The notes under the pieces: generated by a model | What the model was told of the DNA's origin: nothing | Databases searched by the model: none | What the model saw: only the letters and a program-made list of their open reading frames with translations | In this document: positions 22,147 to 34,500 of the stretch, piece by piece | Position numbering within the stretch: position 1 is the stretch's first letter | Layout of the letters: each line of letters begins with the position of its first letter | Program-made: the position numbers and the translations under genes | Assembly: GCA_016801885.1 (NCBI GenBank) | Contig: JAFBJY010000295.1 | Coordinates: 124,001-188,000 of the forward strand | DNA: 64,000 nt | Direction of reading: 5' to 3' | Source of the DNA: Toxotes chatareus | Taxonomy: Eukaryota; Chordata; Actinopteri; Toxotidae

Positions 22147-23171
22147 GTCAGTAGAGGGTTGGAGTCAGTCCATGCTGCTTTCAGCTGTATTGTACTAAAC
22201 ACAGTTCGTATCAAAGCAAAGATCCAGTGTCTCCTGTAAACCTCCAACCTTCTCAGTGGCTGCTTTCCTCATTGAAGCTGTGAGAGGAGAACGGGACAGG
22301 CCTCAGGATGGGACAGAGAGAGAGAGACGCAGAGGACAGTCAGCCAATCACAGCAGCCACAAGCTCATTGTGATCTGTTGTTGTTGTTGTTGTTGTGTTC
22401 ATGTCAACAGGAAATAAAGCTGGATCACAGCTGACAGCCTCACAGGATGTGTAGAGACAGTTGTCCTCATTGGTCCAACTGTCCTACCATCACAACTAAT
22501 CTGAGACTGTTTGTTGTCTCATTTCAACACTAAAGAATTGATGAGTTTGATCTTTGTCACAGCTCTGAGATCAGTCTGACTGCAGCCTGCAAATCACTGG
22601 CTCTGATTTCAGAGAAGCATCATGACATTTTGTCAGCATGTGGTCTGATACAGAGCAGAACCTCTGCTGAAGTCCAGTGATCACATCTGTATATCTGTCC
22701 ATCTGTCAGATACTTTCAGTGACAGCCTCCATGTTTATTTGTCAGCTGATATTTCAGAAGCAGATCAGATGTTCATCAACACACAGAGACTCTTTCTTTA
22801 AATGGAACATGAGTTGACATGTAACAGCAGTGAATCATCACTAAACTGTTTGTGCAGTAATGAAGCTTCATGACTCAGCAGTTTATTTCCACTGTGGACT
22901 TGAGTGAAATGCTCAGAGGAAACAGACTTGATGCTAAAAGTCTCTGCAGGTGTGTGAGCTTCCAGCTCAGTGTCTTCACTCCAATACGTTAACATGAGAG
23001 CTGAGAGGAAGCTGCTACACTACACAGCTGCTCCACTTCTGCTCTGAACAGGACTGAAGTCCCTGCTGCTCTTTATACTGGATGTGCTGCATCAGTGACT
23101 GACAGCTGATGAAGTGAGTCTCTGTAAACACTGATTTATCACCTCTGTTGTCTGTCTTCTTCTCTCAACAG

Positions 23172-23657
23172 CTGGAGGGAGTGATCTCTCTAAAGGACAG
23201 AGTGAAGAGGACGGTGTGTGTGTTGAGAGAGGACGAGCTGTGTCCTGATGATCCAGAGAGGTTGAAGCAGCAGCAGCTTGTGTGTAGAGAGGCTCTGATT
23301 GGTCCATGTTACTGGGAGGTAGAGTGGAGAGGAGAGCTTCATCCAGCAGTGACTGACAGAGGAACCAGAAGAAGTGGAGAAGACTCTCAGTGCTGCAGTT
23401 TGAACTGCTCTGAGAACAGCTCCACTGTCAAGTCCACCATCATCCCTGTGTGTTCCTCTGGATCTGAAAGAGAATCATCAGTGTATCTGGACTGCTCTGC
23501 TGCTGCTCTGTCCTTCTACACAGTCTCTGCAGACACACTGAGACTCCTCCACCTCCTCCACCCTCCACCTGGACTTTATTTGATCTTTTTTTCTTCATTC
23601 ATAGATGCTGAACCCAAAGTGATAAATCAGATTAATCAGCTCCATCATGTGGTGTAA
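23172..23657 (+). pseudogene. NLR-C last exon, degenerate PRY/SPRY (B30.2)
   Basis: After tctctcaacag: LEGVISLKDRVKRTVCVLRE (PRY-like), LCPDDPERLKQQQLVCREAL, GPCYWEVEWRGE (SPRY core), ESSVYLDCSAAALSFYTVS and TLRLLHLLHPPP. The frame is open to TAA at 23655. Compared with usual B30.2 domains, the DKSWSL-type stretch is replaced by QCCSLNCSENSS and the end lacks the LYPGFWV…VSLC block, giving a changed C-terminus. So it is probably a weakened domain. It would be the ligand-facing C-terminus of the receptor. Confidence 0.8.
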
Positions 23658-24869
23658 TGGAGCAGATCTTGCAGGTTCAGAGTTATGCAGTAAGTTGAGG
23701 CAAGTACACAAGACATATATTAATATTCACCATATGTCTTCTTCTTCTTTAGTCCCAATGAACGATCTGTATATGTTTCAGAAGATGTCCACATTAGTAA
23801 ACACAGAGCTGTGTGTCAGCCAGTGCTCTAGAGTTCCCCTATTGAACACACTCGGGTACTGCAGATAACATTTAATCCAATTTTCTGATTGGCTGAGGCT
23901 GGTGAATTTTGTGATTGGCCATTTCATTCATGTGAGAACATGACTGGAACTTGTACAGGATCAAATTCTCAACCTGAAGCAGGCAGAACATTTAAACTGG
24001 AAAAAACAATGGAGCCTTTCTTCAGATATAATAATTCAATTATACTACAAACTGCATTATAGTATAACATGTTATTGGAATGACATAAACAATATTAGAG
24101 ACCAGTAGAGACCAAAAACAAAAAATGTACCAGGCTGTAAATATGTTTTTTTAGGCTGTAAATTTGGCTATTTTAACATGGGGGTCAATAGAGAACTGCT
24201 CACTTCTGGAACCAGCCCCCAGTGGCAGCTGAGGAACTGCAGCTTTTTGAACGAGGAAATGATCCTCACTGCTGAAACCTACAACTCCCCCCTTGGTAAA
24301 ATGCAGAGAGTAATTTCCCCAGGAGGGATCAATAAAGTAATTTAAAAAAATATATATATATGGCACAGCCCCAACACTGAGACAACCCATTGCGTGAGTA
24401 CTTTTATATTTGTGCTTTTACTTTAGTACTAAGCTTCAGTACTTCCTCCACCACTGCTCTCTATGATATCACACTTTCTGAATTAGTTCCTCTTCTGCTC
24501 TCAGCTTTCTTACCCTGGACTTCATCTGTCAGCCAGTGATGATGTTTAACCCAGCACGTGCTTCATGGTTCACTTCTGTTTATCTGAACATCTCAGCTGC
24601 CATCCCTGGTGGGGTGAGTGCAAAGAGGTTTGGAAACAATATAGAGATGACATTTCTGGAAATCAGATTCAAAATGATCAACTTTACTCAGTACCCTAAA
24701 ACAGCTCCTATTGGCCCACATTTTCTCTGCTCCTCCTCTGTTTAGGGGCCAGGAACCATGGTCAAGCCCTAAATGTTACATGGACACTTTTCTTCATCAC
24801 TACAGAAGTGTTTATTTTTGTACAAGTTCATGTGTAAAGCTGGAAATACTGCACACACAGCTAATTTTA
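23658..24869. other. Intergenic; a short retroposon tail
   Basis: No gene. The stretch at 24309-24360 (ccccaggagggatcaataaagta plus A/TA tail) looks like a LINE or SINE 3' end in plus orientation. The segment at about 24170-24300 before it may be its body. Confidence 0.35.
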
Positions 24870-27800
24870 GCCTCTGGAATAAACTCTGTGTGAGTTAAAA
24901 TCAGCTCAGTCTGAGTGAACATGTGTGACCATCGAATAGACTCTGTGGCAGAGTTAAAATAACTCTGTTCCTGGAGCTGAATTTTTTAACTCTGAAACAG
25001 AGATAACTTGAACTCCTCCTGGTGTTAAAATACTCATCCCTCACTGAGTGTGACTCTAAAATTTAGTTATTTTCGATATAAACTCTTCTCCAGTGCTGAC
25101 ACCTCACACTCAAAATGTGTTTTATTTACAGTTTTTAGAATTTATTATATTATTTAGTTTTATGGGAAAATGACCATCAAACACCATCCTGTTTATTTTT
25201 TTGCTTTTATTTGTGAAAAATACATTGAAAAATTCAATACATTACACTTTGAATTAATTGCTGTCTTAAAACTGTAAAATTTAACAGCACACAGGCAGCA
25301 AATAATGCCAATGAAAAACATTTGTGAAGTTGTACAAAACACTGTAAACAACACATTACTGCATAATAAAATGTCTGCAAATGTATAAAAAACTGACACA
25401 TTTCTCTGTGGTGCATTGTGTAACTTGAGGTAGACGACTACTCACTTTACAGCTCAAGTATAAAACAGTAAGAGAACTCATTCAATTCAGATTAGAAATC
25501 ATTTTATGCAACTGTCTGATACAACATAACATTATGAATCACAACCATATGACATCTGAGCATCAAACCATTTGAAATATCTTAATCTCTCCCTTTCTAG
25601 AATCAGTTCACTCTGTGTAGTGTCACTCACTTGGAAAGCATGGAAGTGATCATGGAAACAAGTTTCATGCTCAATCAAAACAAAAAACACTTTGTGCAAA
25701 ATGATTGATGTTAATTTGCTGAACAATGGTTCATATTTTCATCAGTACCAGTGCACACAAAGAGTCCAACACGATACTCAGCTCCACAGCATTTCACCCA
25801 CTGTGTGACAGACGATGGCTTCACAATCAAGGTGAAGAGATGCTGTTATATCTTCAGAGAAATCCAGTGTTTCAACTGAACACATTTTAACTGGACCAGA
25901 CTCAACTGTTTTTAAGGACAGGCATTCCCAGTGATAGCTGCTTGATAACCTGCTTGACAAATTCCTCCTTCTCTTTCTTCAGTTGTACCTGTATCAATAT
26001 TGTACAGAGCTGTCTGCAAAAATGTGTACAGGCTGGAGAGAGCGTCATCATACTTCACACTGAAAACAAAATGTGACTTGAACAGCTCATCAAAAGCACC
26101 AAAGGATGTACATGACTGACATGACAGAAGCTTTTTTGTCCAAGACAATATAAAAGGTGAAAACCTGGGTCTTTGAAGTTTCTGTGGCAAGAAGATCTGG
26201 CTGATGGGTTCCTTCAGTGGTCAGGAGATGATCCTCAAGGCTTTGGGATGACTGAAACAAGAGAAGTATGTTTACAAAAAATGTGTTTCTAAAACTCAGC
26301 AACATCTACAGTATTTGGAAGTTTTGACAAACCTTCTGAAATTTTACCAGATGATCCGTTGTCTCTCCGACGCTGATCTTTGTGGGACGCTTTCTTCCAG
26401 CTGGTTGTGGAGTGAGAAGATGAAGCAGCACCAGAAGAGAAGCCATGTTGCTGTCCCACTCTGAGGACAGAGTGAAAAGTACTTTTACACTCATTATATA
26501 TATTAAGTAGTGTGTTTATGATATTGCTCTGTGCATTGTTCTAATGGTTTTACTATGATCTTAAACATATACACATATAACAACTATTAATGGCCCAGTT
26601 ATTATAAATCTGTGCTGGAGAGCAAAGCAATGTTCAGCCCTCACACTGAATCTTAACTGCAGACTTAAGTGGCCTATTTAGACTCAGAGATGCTTTTTTA
26701 AAATAAATCAATAAAAACACAATAAACTGATGACTGTTGGACGACTCACATAACTGCATTACTATTCTGATGATAACTGTACCTGCTTCATCAGCAGTGT
26801 CAGATCCTTCATTCAGGGCAGCTTTCAGTTTTTAAGAATTATTTCTAATAAACAATGATTCAAATCTAGTTGTATACAAGTTGCAAGCACACTGTCCATC
26901 AAAGGCTGGCATCCAGAATCACTTGTGTCTCTGCTTAAAGTGCTTGAGACTGACAGTGTATCTGTCAGACTTGGAGAGGAGGAGCCTTCACACCCTTGCT
27001 GCAGGACACTTAGATCTGAAGATCACACACACACAAGTATAAGGCAAATAAAATCTAAAGTCCAGCACATTAAAACTATATCACATACCTGGCTGGATAT
27101 TACCTGTCTCAAGACAAAACATTACCATTACCTATAACTCTGCTTACCACAAGTAGTGAGAGTCACATATTCTGTCAGGTCTGAACGATCAGCCAGGTTC
27201 ATAGATGCTTCAGTAGATGGGAGGTCTGAAATGCAGACAACACATACAGCTTAATATGAACTGATTAAATACTGTACTTTGGAATTCTTATCATCCACTT
27301 CTCACAATCACATATTTTGTCTGTGTCAAGATACAAATCTCTCAAAATATAAGTGCAGCAAAATATGAATTTTTAAACACATCCTCATCCACCTCTGCTC
27401 CCTGTTGATCTGTGACTTTCAGTGTTGTAGTCTCTGGGATAAGAAACTTCTGCTGGACTATACCATAACAACTCCACGTTACAACATGTTTACATCTTTA
27501 TTCATTTAATACTAAACATCTGACTGACCTGCACTGAGAAAATCTGAGAAGAAAGCCTCTTCCAGGTTAATGTACTTCTTCTTCCCTCCATGTTGTACTT
27601 TGATCAACAGTCAACTGACTTTTCAGCTGCGTCTGCGCCGTTGAGCCGGAAATTATACTCTTAAAACACCGACATGCGGTTGCATTGTTGGATGGTTATT
27701 TCCAAAACAGTATTAATTACCTTCAAGATGCGCGTCGTCATTAATTTGTGAAGCTTATCAAACAGTTTGTCATTACCGTCATACAGACACATCACATGCC

Positions 27801-28260
27801 ACAGACAGTATGGCCGACATTAACGTTTGAGTGAAAGCTAACAGCTCCACAATGGCAGCTAAGGACAGTTAGCTAACTAATGCTGCGGGAGCTACTTGCT
27901 CTAAATAATGGAGTAAAAGCAATGGGGTTACGTTCAACATCAAGTTCGCAGTCATTAGCGGTACTATGTAAGTAGATAAAGTGAGAACAATGACAAAATA
28001 TCACACATTTAAAGAACTTTCTGATAAAAATCATGTTCTTACCAGCCTTGTGACGACGTTCCTTGTGCTGCTCATGCCGCGATAAAATGCGTCGTGAACT
28101 CCAGGGACAGAGTTAAAACCAGATCCTGAACACCAGAGAATAAACTCCAAAGTTCAACTCGGCCTGGGTGTACACCTTAACACAAACTGTAGTCAGAGTT
28201 ATAAAATAAACTCCAGAAATGTAACTCTTTCACACTTTTTTACCTGACTCCAGATTTTAG
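24870..28260. other. Block bounded by GAGTTAAAAT / AACTCTG-rich edges
   Basis: Left edge (24885-25040) and right edge (28095-28260) both carry many copies of agagttaaaat, aactctg and related text, whereas the middle holds the minus-strand exon remnants. This could be a DNA element carrying the gene, or only shared composition. I could not align exact terminal repeats or a target duplication by eye. Confidence 0.3.
25985..27612 (-). pseudogene. Decayed multi-exon gene of a fish-expanded uncharacterised family
   Basis: Minus-strand exons in order: KVQHGGKKKYINLEEAFFSD (about 27532-27610); DLPSTEASMNLADRSDLTEY (about 27146-27232); ALNEGSDTADEA (about 26783-26825); PAGRKRPTKISVGETTDHLV (about 26335-26410); SQSLEDHLLTTEGTHQPDLL and TSFGAFDELFKSHFVFSVKY, then LYTFLQTALYNIDTG (about 25985-26252). 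Borders look like splice sites (for example ttgtttcag at 26252). The last exon needs a frameshift near 26140 to join its halves. I recall this layout from many uncharacterised teleost proteins related to SAMD3-like loci; the function is unknown to me. The gene lies within a 3.4 kb block with GAGTTAAAAT-rich edges. Confidence 0.45.
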
Positions 28261-28289
28261 TACTTTGTGAATTTGCTGTGTGTTAGTAC

Positions 28290-28370
28290 ATGTAGTTGTG
28301 TACAGTTCAGCTGCTGCTGTCCTTGGTGCTGAATTCACCAACCCAGCTGAATGGTCCTGAGTGATTATTG
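28290..28370 (+). repeat. Short repeat, inverted copy at 32712-32795
   Basis: The text tgtacagttcagctgctgct through gaatggtcctgagtga is repeated as its reverse complement at about 32712-32795. No coding content seen. Confidence 0.8.
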
Positions 28371-28474
28371 TTGTAATTAATTTGGTATTTTTGAGAAGAT
28401 TGAATATCATTAGTATGAGTTATGTTTTGGTTAATGTTAGGCTTTCAGTTATGATGTGTCCTCATAACTATATT

Positions 28475-28478
<4 letters not shown>

Positions 28479-28526
<48 letters not shown>
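28479..28526. repeat. (GT)n(GA)n microsatellite
   Basis: About 22 bases of GT followed by about 26 bases of GA directly before module copy A. Confidence 0.95.
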
Positions 28527-28527
<1 letters not shown>

Positions 28528-29340
28528 TTTGTCCTTTGATGCCTTTGATGTATCAACATTCTACAGTCTGATGTCACAGGCTGCAGTAAGTGGACACACA
28601 GCCAGAGACAAGTTGAGAAGTCAAACAGGAGCAGAAACAGTTGGACTGGACAGGACTTGCTCATGATTTAGGAAGAAAGAAGCACTCAGATATTTCTGCA
28701 CAATTATTGACAAGGAAGGGAGGAGCTACTGCTGTTACAAGGACAAGAGGAAACTACAGGAAAGTCCAGATCAGCTCCAAGGTTTTCAGTAAGTCAGTAC
28801 ATGTTAGTAGTTCATGTCAGTGTTTAGTTTAGAAGTTAATTTTTTGAAATGTTTTGTCCAAATGATATGTTTGTGAAATTGGGACGACAAGTAATCATAC
28901 CCATAAGCCCAACGGTTTGATTGTGAGCTTATCATTCATGGACAATATTGAGGTTTTTTTTTAATGCTGATCATGACTGTGAGATATTCTCATGGTTGTT
29001 CAACTTCTTAACTTTGTTTTGGTGTGATACTCTGTAGTTTGTGTTAAAGGAAAGGATTTCTAGGAAGTCTGTACTGTCTGCAACAAGATCCTTTCTAAAG
29101 AAATTCTAATGGAAATGATGGAGCATAAAATCCACAGTCCCTGTCCTGTGGAAAAGTTGACTTCCAGAGTTGAAAAGAAGCAAACATGAGGCTTCAACAG
29201 TCTGAGTAGATCAAGTTTCTATCTTCCAGGTATTTTTAGTCCAAAATTCTCCTCTTTGTGTTTCTACACCTAATGTTTCCTTGCAAAGCTGTGGTGGAGA
29301 GATGGCAACACAGAGAGGAAATTCTGCACTAAAAGAAAAT
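28527..29340 (+). repeat. Conserved module, copy A (nonsense mutated)
   Basis: First of five copies of a block that starts gtttgtcctttgatgc and includes a ~60-codon reading frame after a candidate acceptor (gatgtcacag). In this copy codon 9 counted from GTG at 28590 is TGA (28614-28616) where other copies have TCA (Ser). The rest of the frame is kept: QLDWTGLAHDLGRKKHSD, ISAQLLTRKGGATAVTR, RGNYRKVQISSKVF, then a good GTAAGT donor at about 28790. Similarity to copy D goes on to about 29340. The protein family is unknown to me. Confidence 0.7.
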
Positions 29341-30080
29341 CATTTGAAGATACCCGCTTGATTTTGTTTAACAATGCTGATGAATTTTGGAATTACTATT
29401 TGCACAGAAATAGGACTGTGGATTTTGTGGCCTATCATTTCCACAGAAATTGTTTAAAGAAGGGATCTCCTGGCAGCCAGTATGGACAGCAGGAAGAATT
29501 AGATCAAACACCAGAGCTTTGAATGTGTACTTTCACTCCTCTTTTCCAGTTTGGACTTTCAGATATCAGCCTTATTTCACTGTTTACTGATCATTTTCAG
29601 CCACATCACAGCTGTTATGTTACTACTAATGCAAAGCAAACTTTTTGCTGTTTCTTTGAAACTAGGAAAAGGTTGTAAGAAAATGAAATGTGTTTCTCAG
29701 TGAGTTAGCATCACTTTATTAGTGGTTCAGATGAACAAATCAGTTTGCTGTGCAGTAAAGTGGAAGAAACACTTGCAGCCTTCCAGCACAGCTTTAGTGA
29801 CAGTGGCTGTTCACAGCATGGCTTAATGTGAGTACACCTCCACAATGGAAAACGCTATTTGTTAGAACGAGGAGTATATTGATTTTAGATGTAACATTTC
29901 CAGCCCACTCACCTTCTGGCATATTTGTTTGGAAAGCTTGCTCTGTGGTTTTGGAAGCCACGCCTCCTTGTCTCTTGTGGCCACAGTCAAGTTCACTACA
30001 TCCCAAACAATATGTTCCATTTGAAACCAAAATGAAAGTTTTGCATTCATGGTGATATATACATTGACAATTGGAAGTTG
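29341..30080. other. No gene seen
   Basis: Unique-looking DNA without splice-bounded frames or transposon ends that I recognise. Confidence 0.35.
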
Positions 30081-30640
30081 TTACCAATTAGCGTAACTTA
30101 TTTGGATACTTTTCTGTACATACATAGGGTCATTAGTAAATCTTTGGTCTGGGCCTGCTGCTTTCCATGGGTGTGTTTTCCACAGAGCAGCCTGCACCTC
30201 CACTGATGTCACAGAGAGCAGTGTGTCCTGTGTCCCTTCTGTGGCCACAGCTCCTCTCTGTCGGTCAGTGTTGGCAGTGTCAAAGTGAGCATAAAACCCA
30301 TTGAGCTCATAAGGGAGTTTGGTGTGGGTGGAGATGTTCATCAGGTTTTTCTCTCTGTAGTCTGTGATGTGCTGGAGTCCTTGCCACATGTGCCGTGGGT
30401 CTGAGGTGTTGTAGTAATCCTCCAGCTTCGGTCTTTACTGTCTCTTGGCCTGTCTTTTTGTATTCCTCAGCAGTGCCTGAGACATAAGCAGCAGAGCGAG
30501 CACGTAGCATGGACCACACTTCACAGTTTATCCAGGGTTTGTTATTGGGGTAGGTTTTAATCTGTTTTGTGGGAATGATATTGTCCGTGCATGTGCTGAT
30601 GTAACCAGTAACTGCTGCAGCATTCTCCTCTAAGTCCACA
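30081..30640 (-). mobile_element. LINE ORF2 fragment between endonuclease and RT
   Basis: Minus-strand frames give YISTCTDNIIPTKQIKTYPN, NKPWINCEVW, then after a frameshift MWQGLQHITDYREKN, LNGFYAHFDT and HPWKAAGPD. In L2/CR1-type LINEs this is the linker between endonuclease and reverse transcriptase, ending at the KAAGPDG motif. It may belong to the family of the 11226-11530 fragment, but no overlap allows a check. Confidence 0.7.
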
Positions 30641-31225
30641 GTAGACTCCTCTCTTTGAACACCTCCCAGTCTGTGTTGTTAAAGCAGTCCTGAAGCATCT
30701 GTTCTGATTCTGCATTCCATACTTTAACAGTTCTGCAGACAGGTAGTGCTTGAGGAGCTTATAAACAAAGAACCAGAGAACAGCAAGAAATCAGGCCTCA
30801 GGTTTCAATAAAGTTATTCAAACTGACTGCAAGTGTCAGTGAAGGAAGTCAGTAGCGACACTATAGGTAAATGAACTCGATACACAAACTTGGTTCATGT
30901 CTAACCAGAATTTTTAGGCCCTGTTTGAATTTGCTACCATGGATAGATGTCTGTTTCCCTTCCTGTCTAATTTAGATGAAGTTTTGCTATTTGTCGCTTG
31001 ACTCAGGAGAGGGATGCACAAGAATTCCAATGCACATGTACTGCAGTGTATCTGTGCAAATGGCAAATAAAACTCTGTTCTATTATATTCTATTCTAACC
31101 ATTAATATTTATTTCATTTGTTTTTCAGTCTATTTACACAAAATGATCTAATCACTCAAGGGGCCTTACACTTAGGCCAGTTGTGTGTGTGCCAACTGTG
31201 GCACTGAGGCAGGGCTCCAGTTCCT

Positions 31226-32260
31226 TAAAGATGGAGCTCCGTGTCCAGCGGTTCATTTCCAGAAGAGAAAGCGCTGCAGATGAAGCCGAGCGGAGGAAGA
31301 AATCCCAGTGTGAACGCTGCTGATGAACACAAGAGCTGGAGACTCTGTCGCTGCTTCTTCTGCTGCTTTCACACGGACATTAGCGACCCCTACCGGAACT
31401 GTTATCCAGAGAGGAAGAGACTGTGTCTGTGTGTGAGTCCTCTGTCTCTGTCTCTGTGTGTGTGCTCAGTATGTTGCTACTAAAGCAGCGTTTCATGGTT
31501 CAGGACTGACAGCAGGACTAATCTGGACAAGTCCAACTCATTTTATTCAGCACCACAACCATGATTTGTCACATGGAGTGAAGTGAAGCCAGTGAAGAGG
31601 AGGGGGAATGGGAGGAGGAAGCAACACAAAGTGTTTGCTGGTCTCTGATGGGATCTTAGCCAGCAGTTTGTCTCTGTGTTATTCTGTCTCTGCACCGTTA
31701 AACATTCATACACAGGTGGACAGTCACAGTGGACATTGTCTAATGTCCAGAGGAAAAAAAAAGTTCTTTTATCACATATTAAAGCTGTGTGATGTTCACT
31801 GACACTGACCATGTGTAGTTTAAATACATGTGTGCATGTCTTCCATGTCTCCCTTAAGACAGAAGATGAACTGATTAATGCAGGAAACAACATGAGTCAG
31901 ACTCAAGTATCTGCCTTTATAATTCTAAATGAGCTGAGGACAAAAGGTGAAGACAACAGCTCATATGGAAAATTGGCACATTAAGAAAACATTTATTATT
32001 TGTGTGAATAACATTAGTGCATATTTTCCACTTTTGATATATGATGGTATTATAAAAATATATATGTCTTTTCAGTCTAAAATCCTTCTAGTGTATCTAC
32101 AGGAGCTGATTAGTCCCATATATACAGTGGTGTTCCAGTATATGTCAGAGGTCAAAGTGAAGACAGTCTAGTTGGTCTCATTGGATAAAGCCAGTTATCT
32201 GTGTGCAAACAAGCGTGACAGCAGATTTATTCCACTTAGTTCTGTCAGAGCCACTGAAGC
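31226..32260 (+). repeat. Direct duplicate of 60121-61125
   Basis: About 1 kb matches the block at 60121-61125 in the same orientation with a few indels (a tctgtc repeat near 31440, a different stretch near 31835). It starts sharply at gctccgtgt and runs to ttctgtcag. It contains a candidate first exon. Confidence 0.9.
31280..31432 (+). CDS. Candidate first coding exon, Cys-rich, unknown gene (copy 1)
   Basis: ATG at 31280 opens 51 codons up to a GTGAGT donor in phase 0: MKPSGGRNPSVNAADEHKSW, RLCRCFFCCFHTDI, DPYRNCYPERKRLCLC. The same exon with one amino-acid change (Arg to Leu in RLCRC) stands at 60165-60317. The CRCFFCCF cluster could be lipid-modified or short membrane-linked; there is no signal peptide. 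In-frame codons continue upstream without an ATG. I do not recognise it, and no following exon was found, so it could be a duplicated orphan exon. Confidence 0.4.
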
Positions 32261-34469
32261 TGTTTCTTTACTTTTTATTCTTCCCTCGAGCTGCAGTGAG
32301 AACATCTACAGAAGAAACATTATTATTATTATTTACTGTCCAACACAGTAAAGTGTAAATGATGGACATTTACTCAACACAACTTTTTATTTCCACTGTC
32401 ACAGGATAGAAAGAACAAAGAACTTCACTAAGAGCCTTGTTTCATAATTCATTTCCAGCCCACAGTGTTTCTGTCCTCCAGCAAACCTTTGGATGTCAGT
32501 GTGTCAAGCTGATGTTGGTGAATCTGAGGCTGTGTTGACTGAGAGAAGAAGCTGTGAGATCTTTTAGACCCTGAGGACTCACTCTGGACTGATTTGATAG
32601 ATGCTCCACAAATAAAAGTGCTTCTCCACTCAACTAACTACTACTCCTCATAGGGACTGTCTGCAGGAACTGAAGCTGCTTTTGGTCAAAGAGATATTCA
32701 TGTGTTCACTGTTCACTCAGGACCATTCAGCTGGGTTGGTGAATTCAGCACCAAGGACAGCAGCAGCTGAACTGTACACAACTACTAACAGATAGAAGGA
32801 GTGTGTACAACATTCATGTTAATGTATCTGCTGAAATCCTGTTGGAAGTAGCATAAAGTGTCCTCCAGGCTGATGGCAGTAACCTGCTGCAATTAGCCAA
32901 TAATGAGCCCATTAGCCTCTATAATGAAGTTCACACATTATTTTTTGCAACACAGGATGAAGACAATTAGTTTTAAAAAGAATCATTTGAAGGTTTATGA
33001 GAGTTGCTACTTTATTTTTAATCCTGTTGCTGTAGATTTTCCTCAACTCCAAACAATGTGGACTGTGAAGTGAAGCATTAACAAGCTCTCAGTCAGCACC
33101 ATGGAAAGAGGCAGAGACGACTGCTGTTCTCTCTACAGTACAAAACAATTACCACTGTTTACACTTTTTATTTTTCTCATATGGTTCCATTTTTTCAGTG
33201 TTACTTCAAATTGATGAAATCACAGTTGTACAGTCATCTCTTTATCATCTCTTATTTCCATCCTATCCTTTTTTTCCCCAGATCCCAAGTCCAGTTCTCC
33301 ACTGACTCTACTGTTGCAGGGTGTAGACAGATATATTCCTCCTTTTGTCCACATGCTGCAGGTCAGCTGCTACTTTTCACCTGCTAGAGTGGAGCTTCAG
33401 TGTGATGGTGTAATGCATTCACACATGGTTCACACTGTAAATGTGTGAACCCTGGTCCATTAGTGAATTTGCTGTTGGGATGATCAGAGGGTTTGTAGAG
33501 TTATTATGGTTCTTCCTCTTTGCATCATGATTTTCCACAGACTCTTGTCAGTTACAAAACAAGTAAAAAGTCTGAAAGTGCCAACGTGACTTTCCATCCA
33601 TCCAGTATCAGGATACAGTTGAGAAAAGATGTGTATTGATTTAAGCTCTGAATCTGACAGCACATTACACAGCTCTCTCTCCACTCTGAGCTGTGACCTC
33701 CAGCAGTGGATGATTCACAGTAAAGTTGCAGACACTCTGTGATACTTGTTCTCTGCTGCTAATGATTCTTGGAGCTCTACTTTCCTCTGCTGTTGGTCTC
33801 TGTCCTGAATAAAGAGCTCCTCCGCCTATTTCTGCTGACTCCATCCCAGTGGTTTTCATTGTTTCATCATGTAAAACCCGTGAAAGTTTCCCTCATTTAC
33901 CTGGTTTTAATAACATGTTGCCTCTGACTGAGAGCCAAGCGACTGTAGAGCAGAGCATCACTTTCTGGTTCAGATCCAGTTTAAAGTGTGTTGGTCTCTG
34001 TCACTGGGCCTTTACTCCACAGAGAGAACTGGGTCTCATCATTAATGGAAACAATCCTAAATATCCTGGCAGAGAGAGAAGTGAGTCTCCATCTTCTCTG
34101 TCCACTTCACTTATTCTCCTTTACAGGAGTTCACTCTGCTGTGAACAGAGACACCAGCTGCAGTGTCTGTTCATAGAAGAGTTAGAGGAGGAAGAAAGAT
34201 GATCCACAGCCAGTCAACACAGAATAATGGGATCTTTGTAGGGACTGTTGGTGTCAGTGTTCAATCATCTGGAACAACAACAACAAATCAGAAAAAAAAA
34301 AAACATCCTCTGAGGTGATGGATCATCAGTTCAAAGCTGCAATTAGGAATAAATGTCACAATAAAAACAAATGTGTACAGTGATTGGTGAGATCTGAAAA
34401 GACAAAATGAATATCACTGTACTGTCAACTTTCAAACATGCTGTTTCATTAGCCAGCTGTCTCTTTGAA
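32261..34469. other. No gene seen
   Basis: Mixed DNA with (ATT)n at 32318-32331 and the inverted partner of 28290-28370 at 32712-32795. The longest frame (33849-34202 plus) has no family resemblance. Confidence 0.35.
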
Positions 34470-34500
34470 AATTGAATCGAAGGCAACTGGACATATGTTT

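Larger units (their letters stand above)
12471..23657 (+). pseudogene. NLR-C / NLRC3-like gene, ten recognisable exons, inactivated
   Basis: Overview entry for the exons listed separately. Fish NLR-C proteins are cytosolic pattern-recognition-type NTPases: a short repeat-rich N-terminus, a FISNA segment, a NACHT ATPase, LRRs and often a C-terminal B30.2. All parts are here in order on one strand with consistent exon phases. Three lesions break it: TAA at 12510, a one-base gain near 13980 and a one-base loss near 15673. None sits in a long homopolymer, so sequencing error is possible but unlikely for all three. Large introns hold transposons (16948-20366). Confidence 0.8.

Noticed and set aside
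26925..27137. Plus-strand ORF
   Set aside because: Opposite strand of the decayed minus-strand gene; no independent evidence.
33849..34202. Ig-like or receptor exon
   Set aside because: No paired Cys/Trp pattern or splice context; composition looks random.
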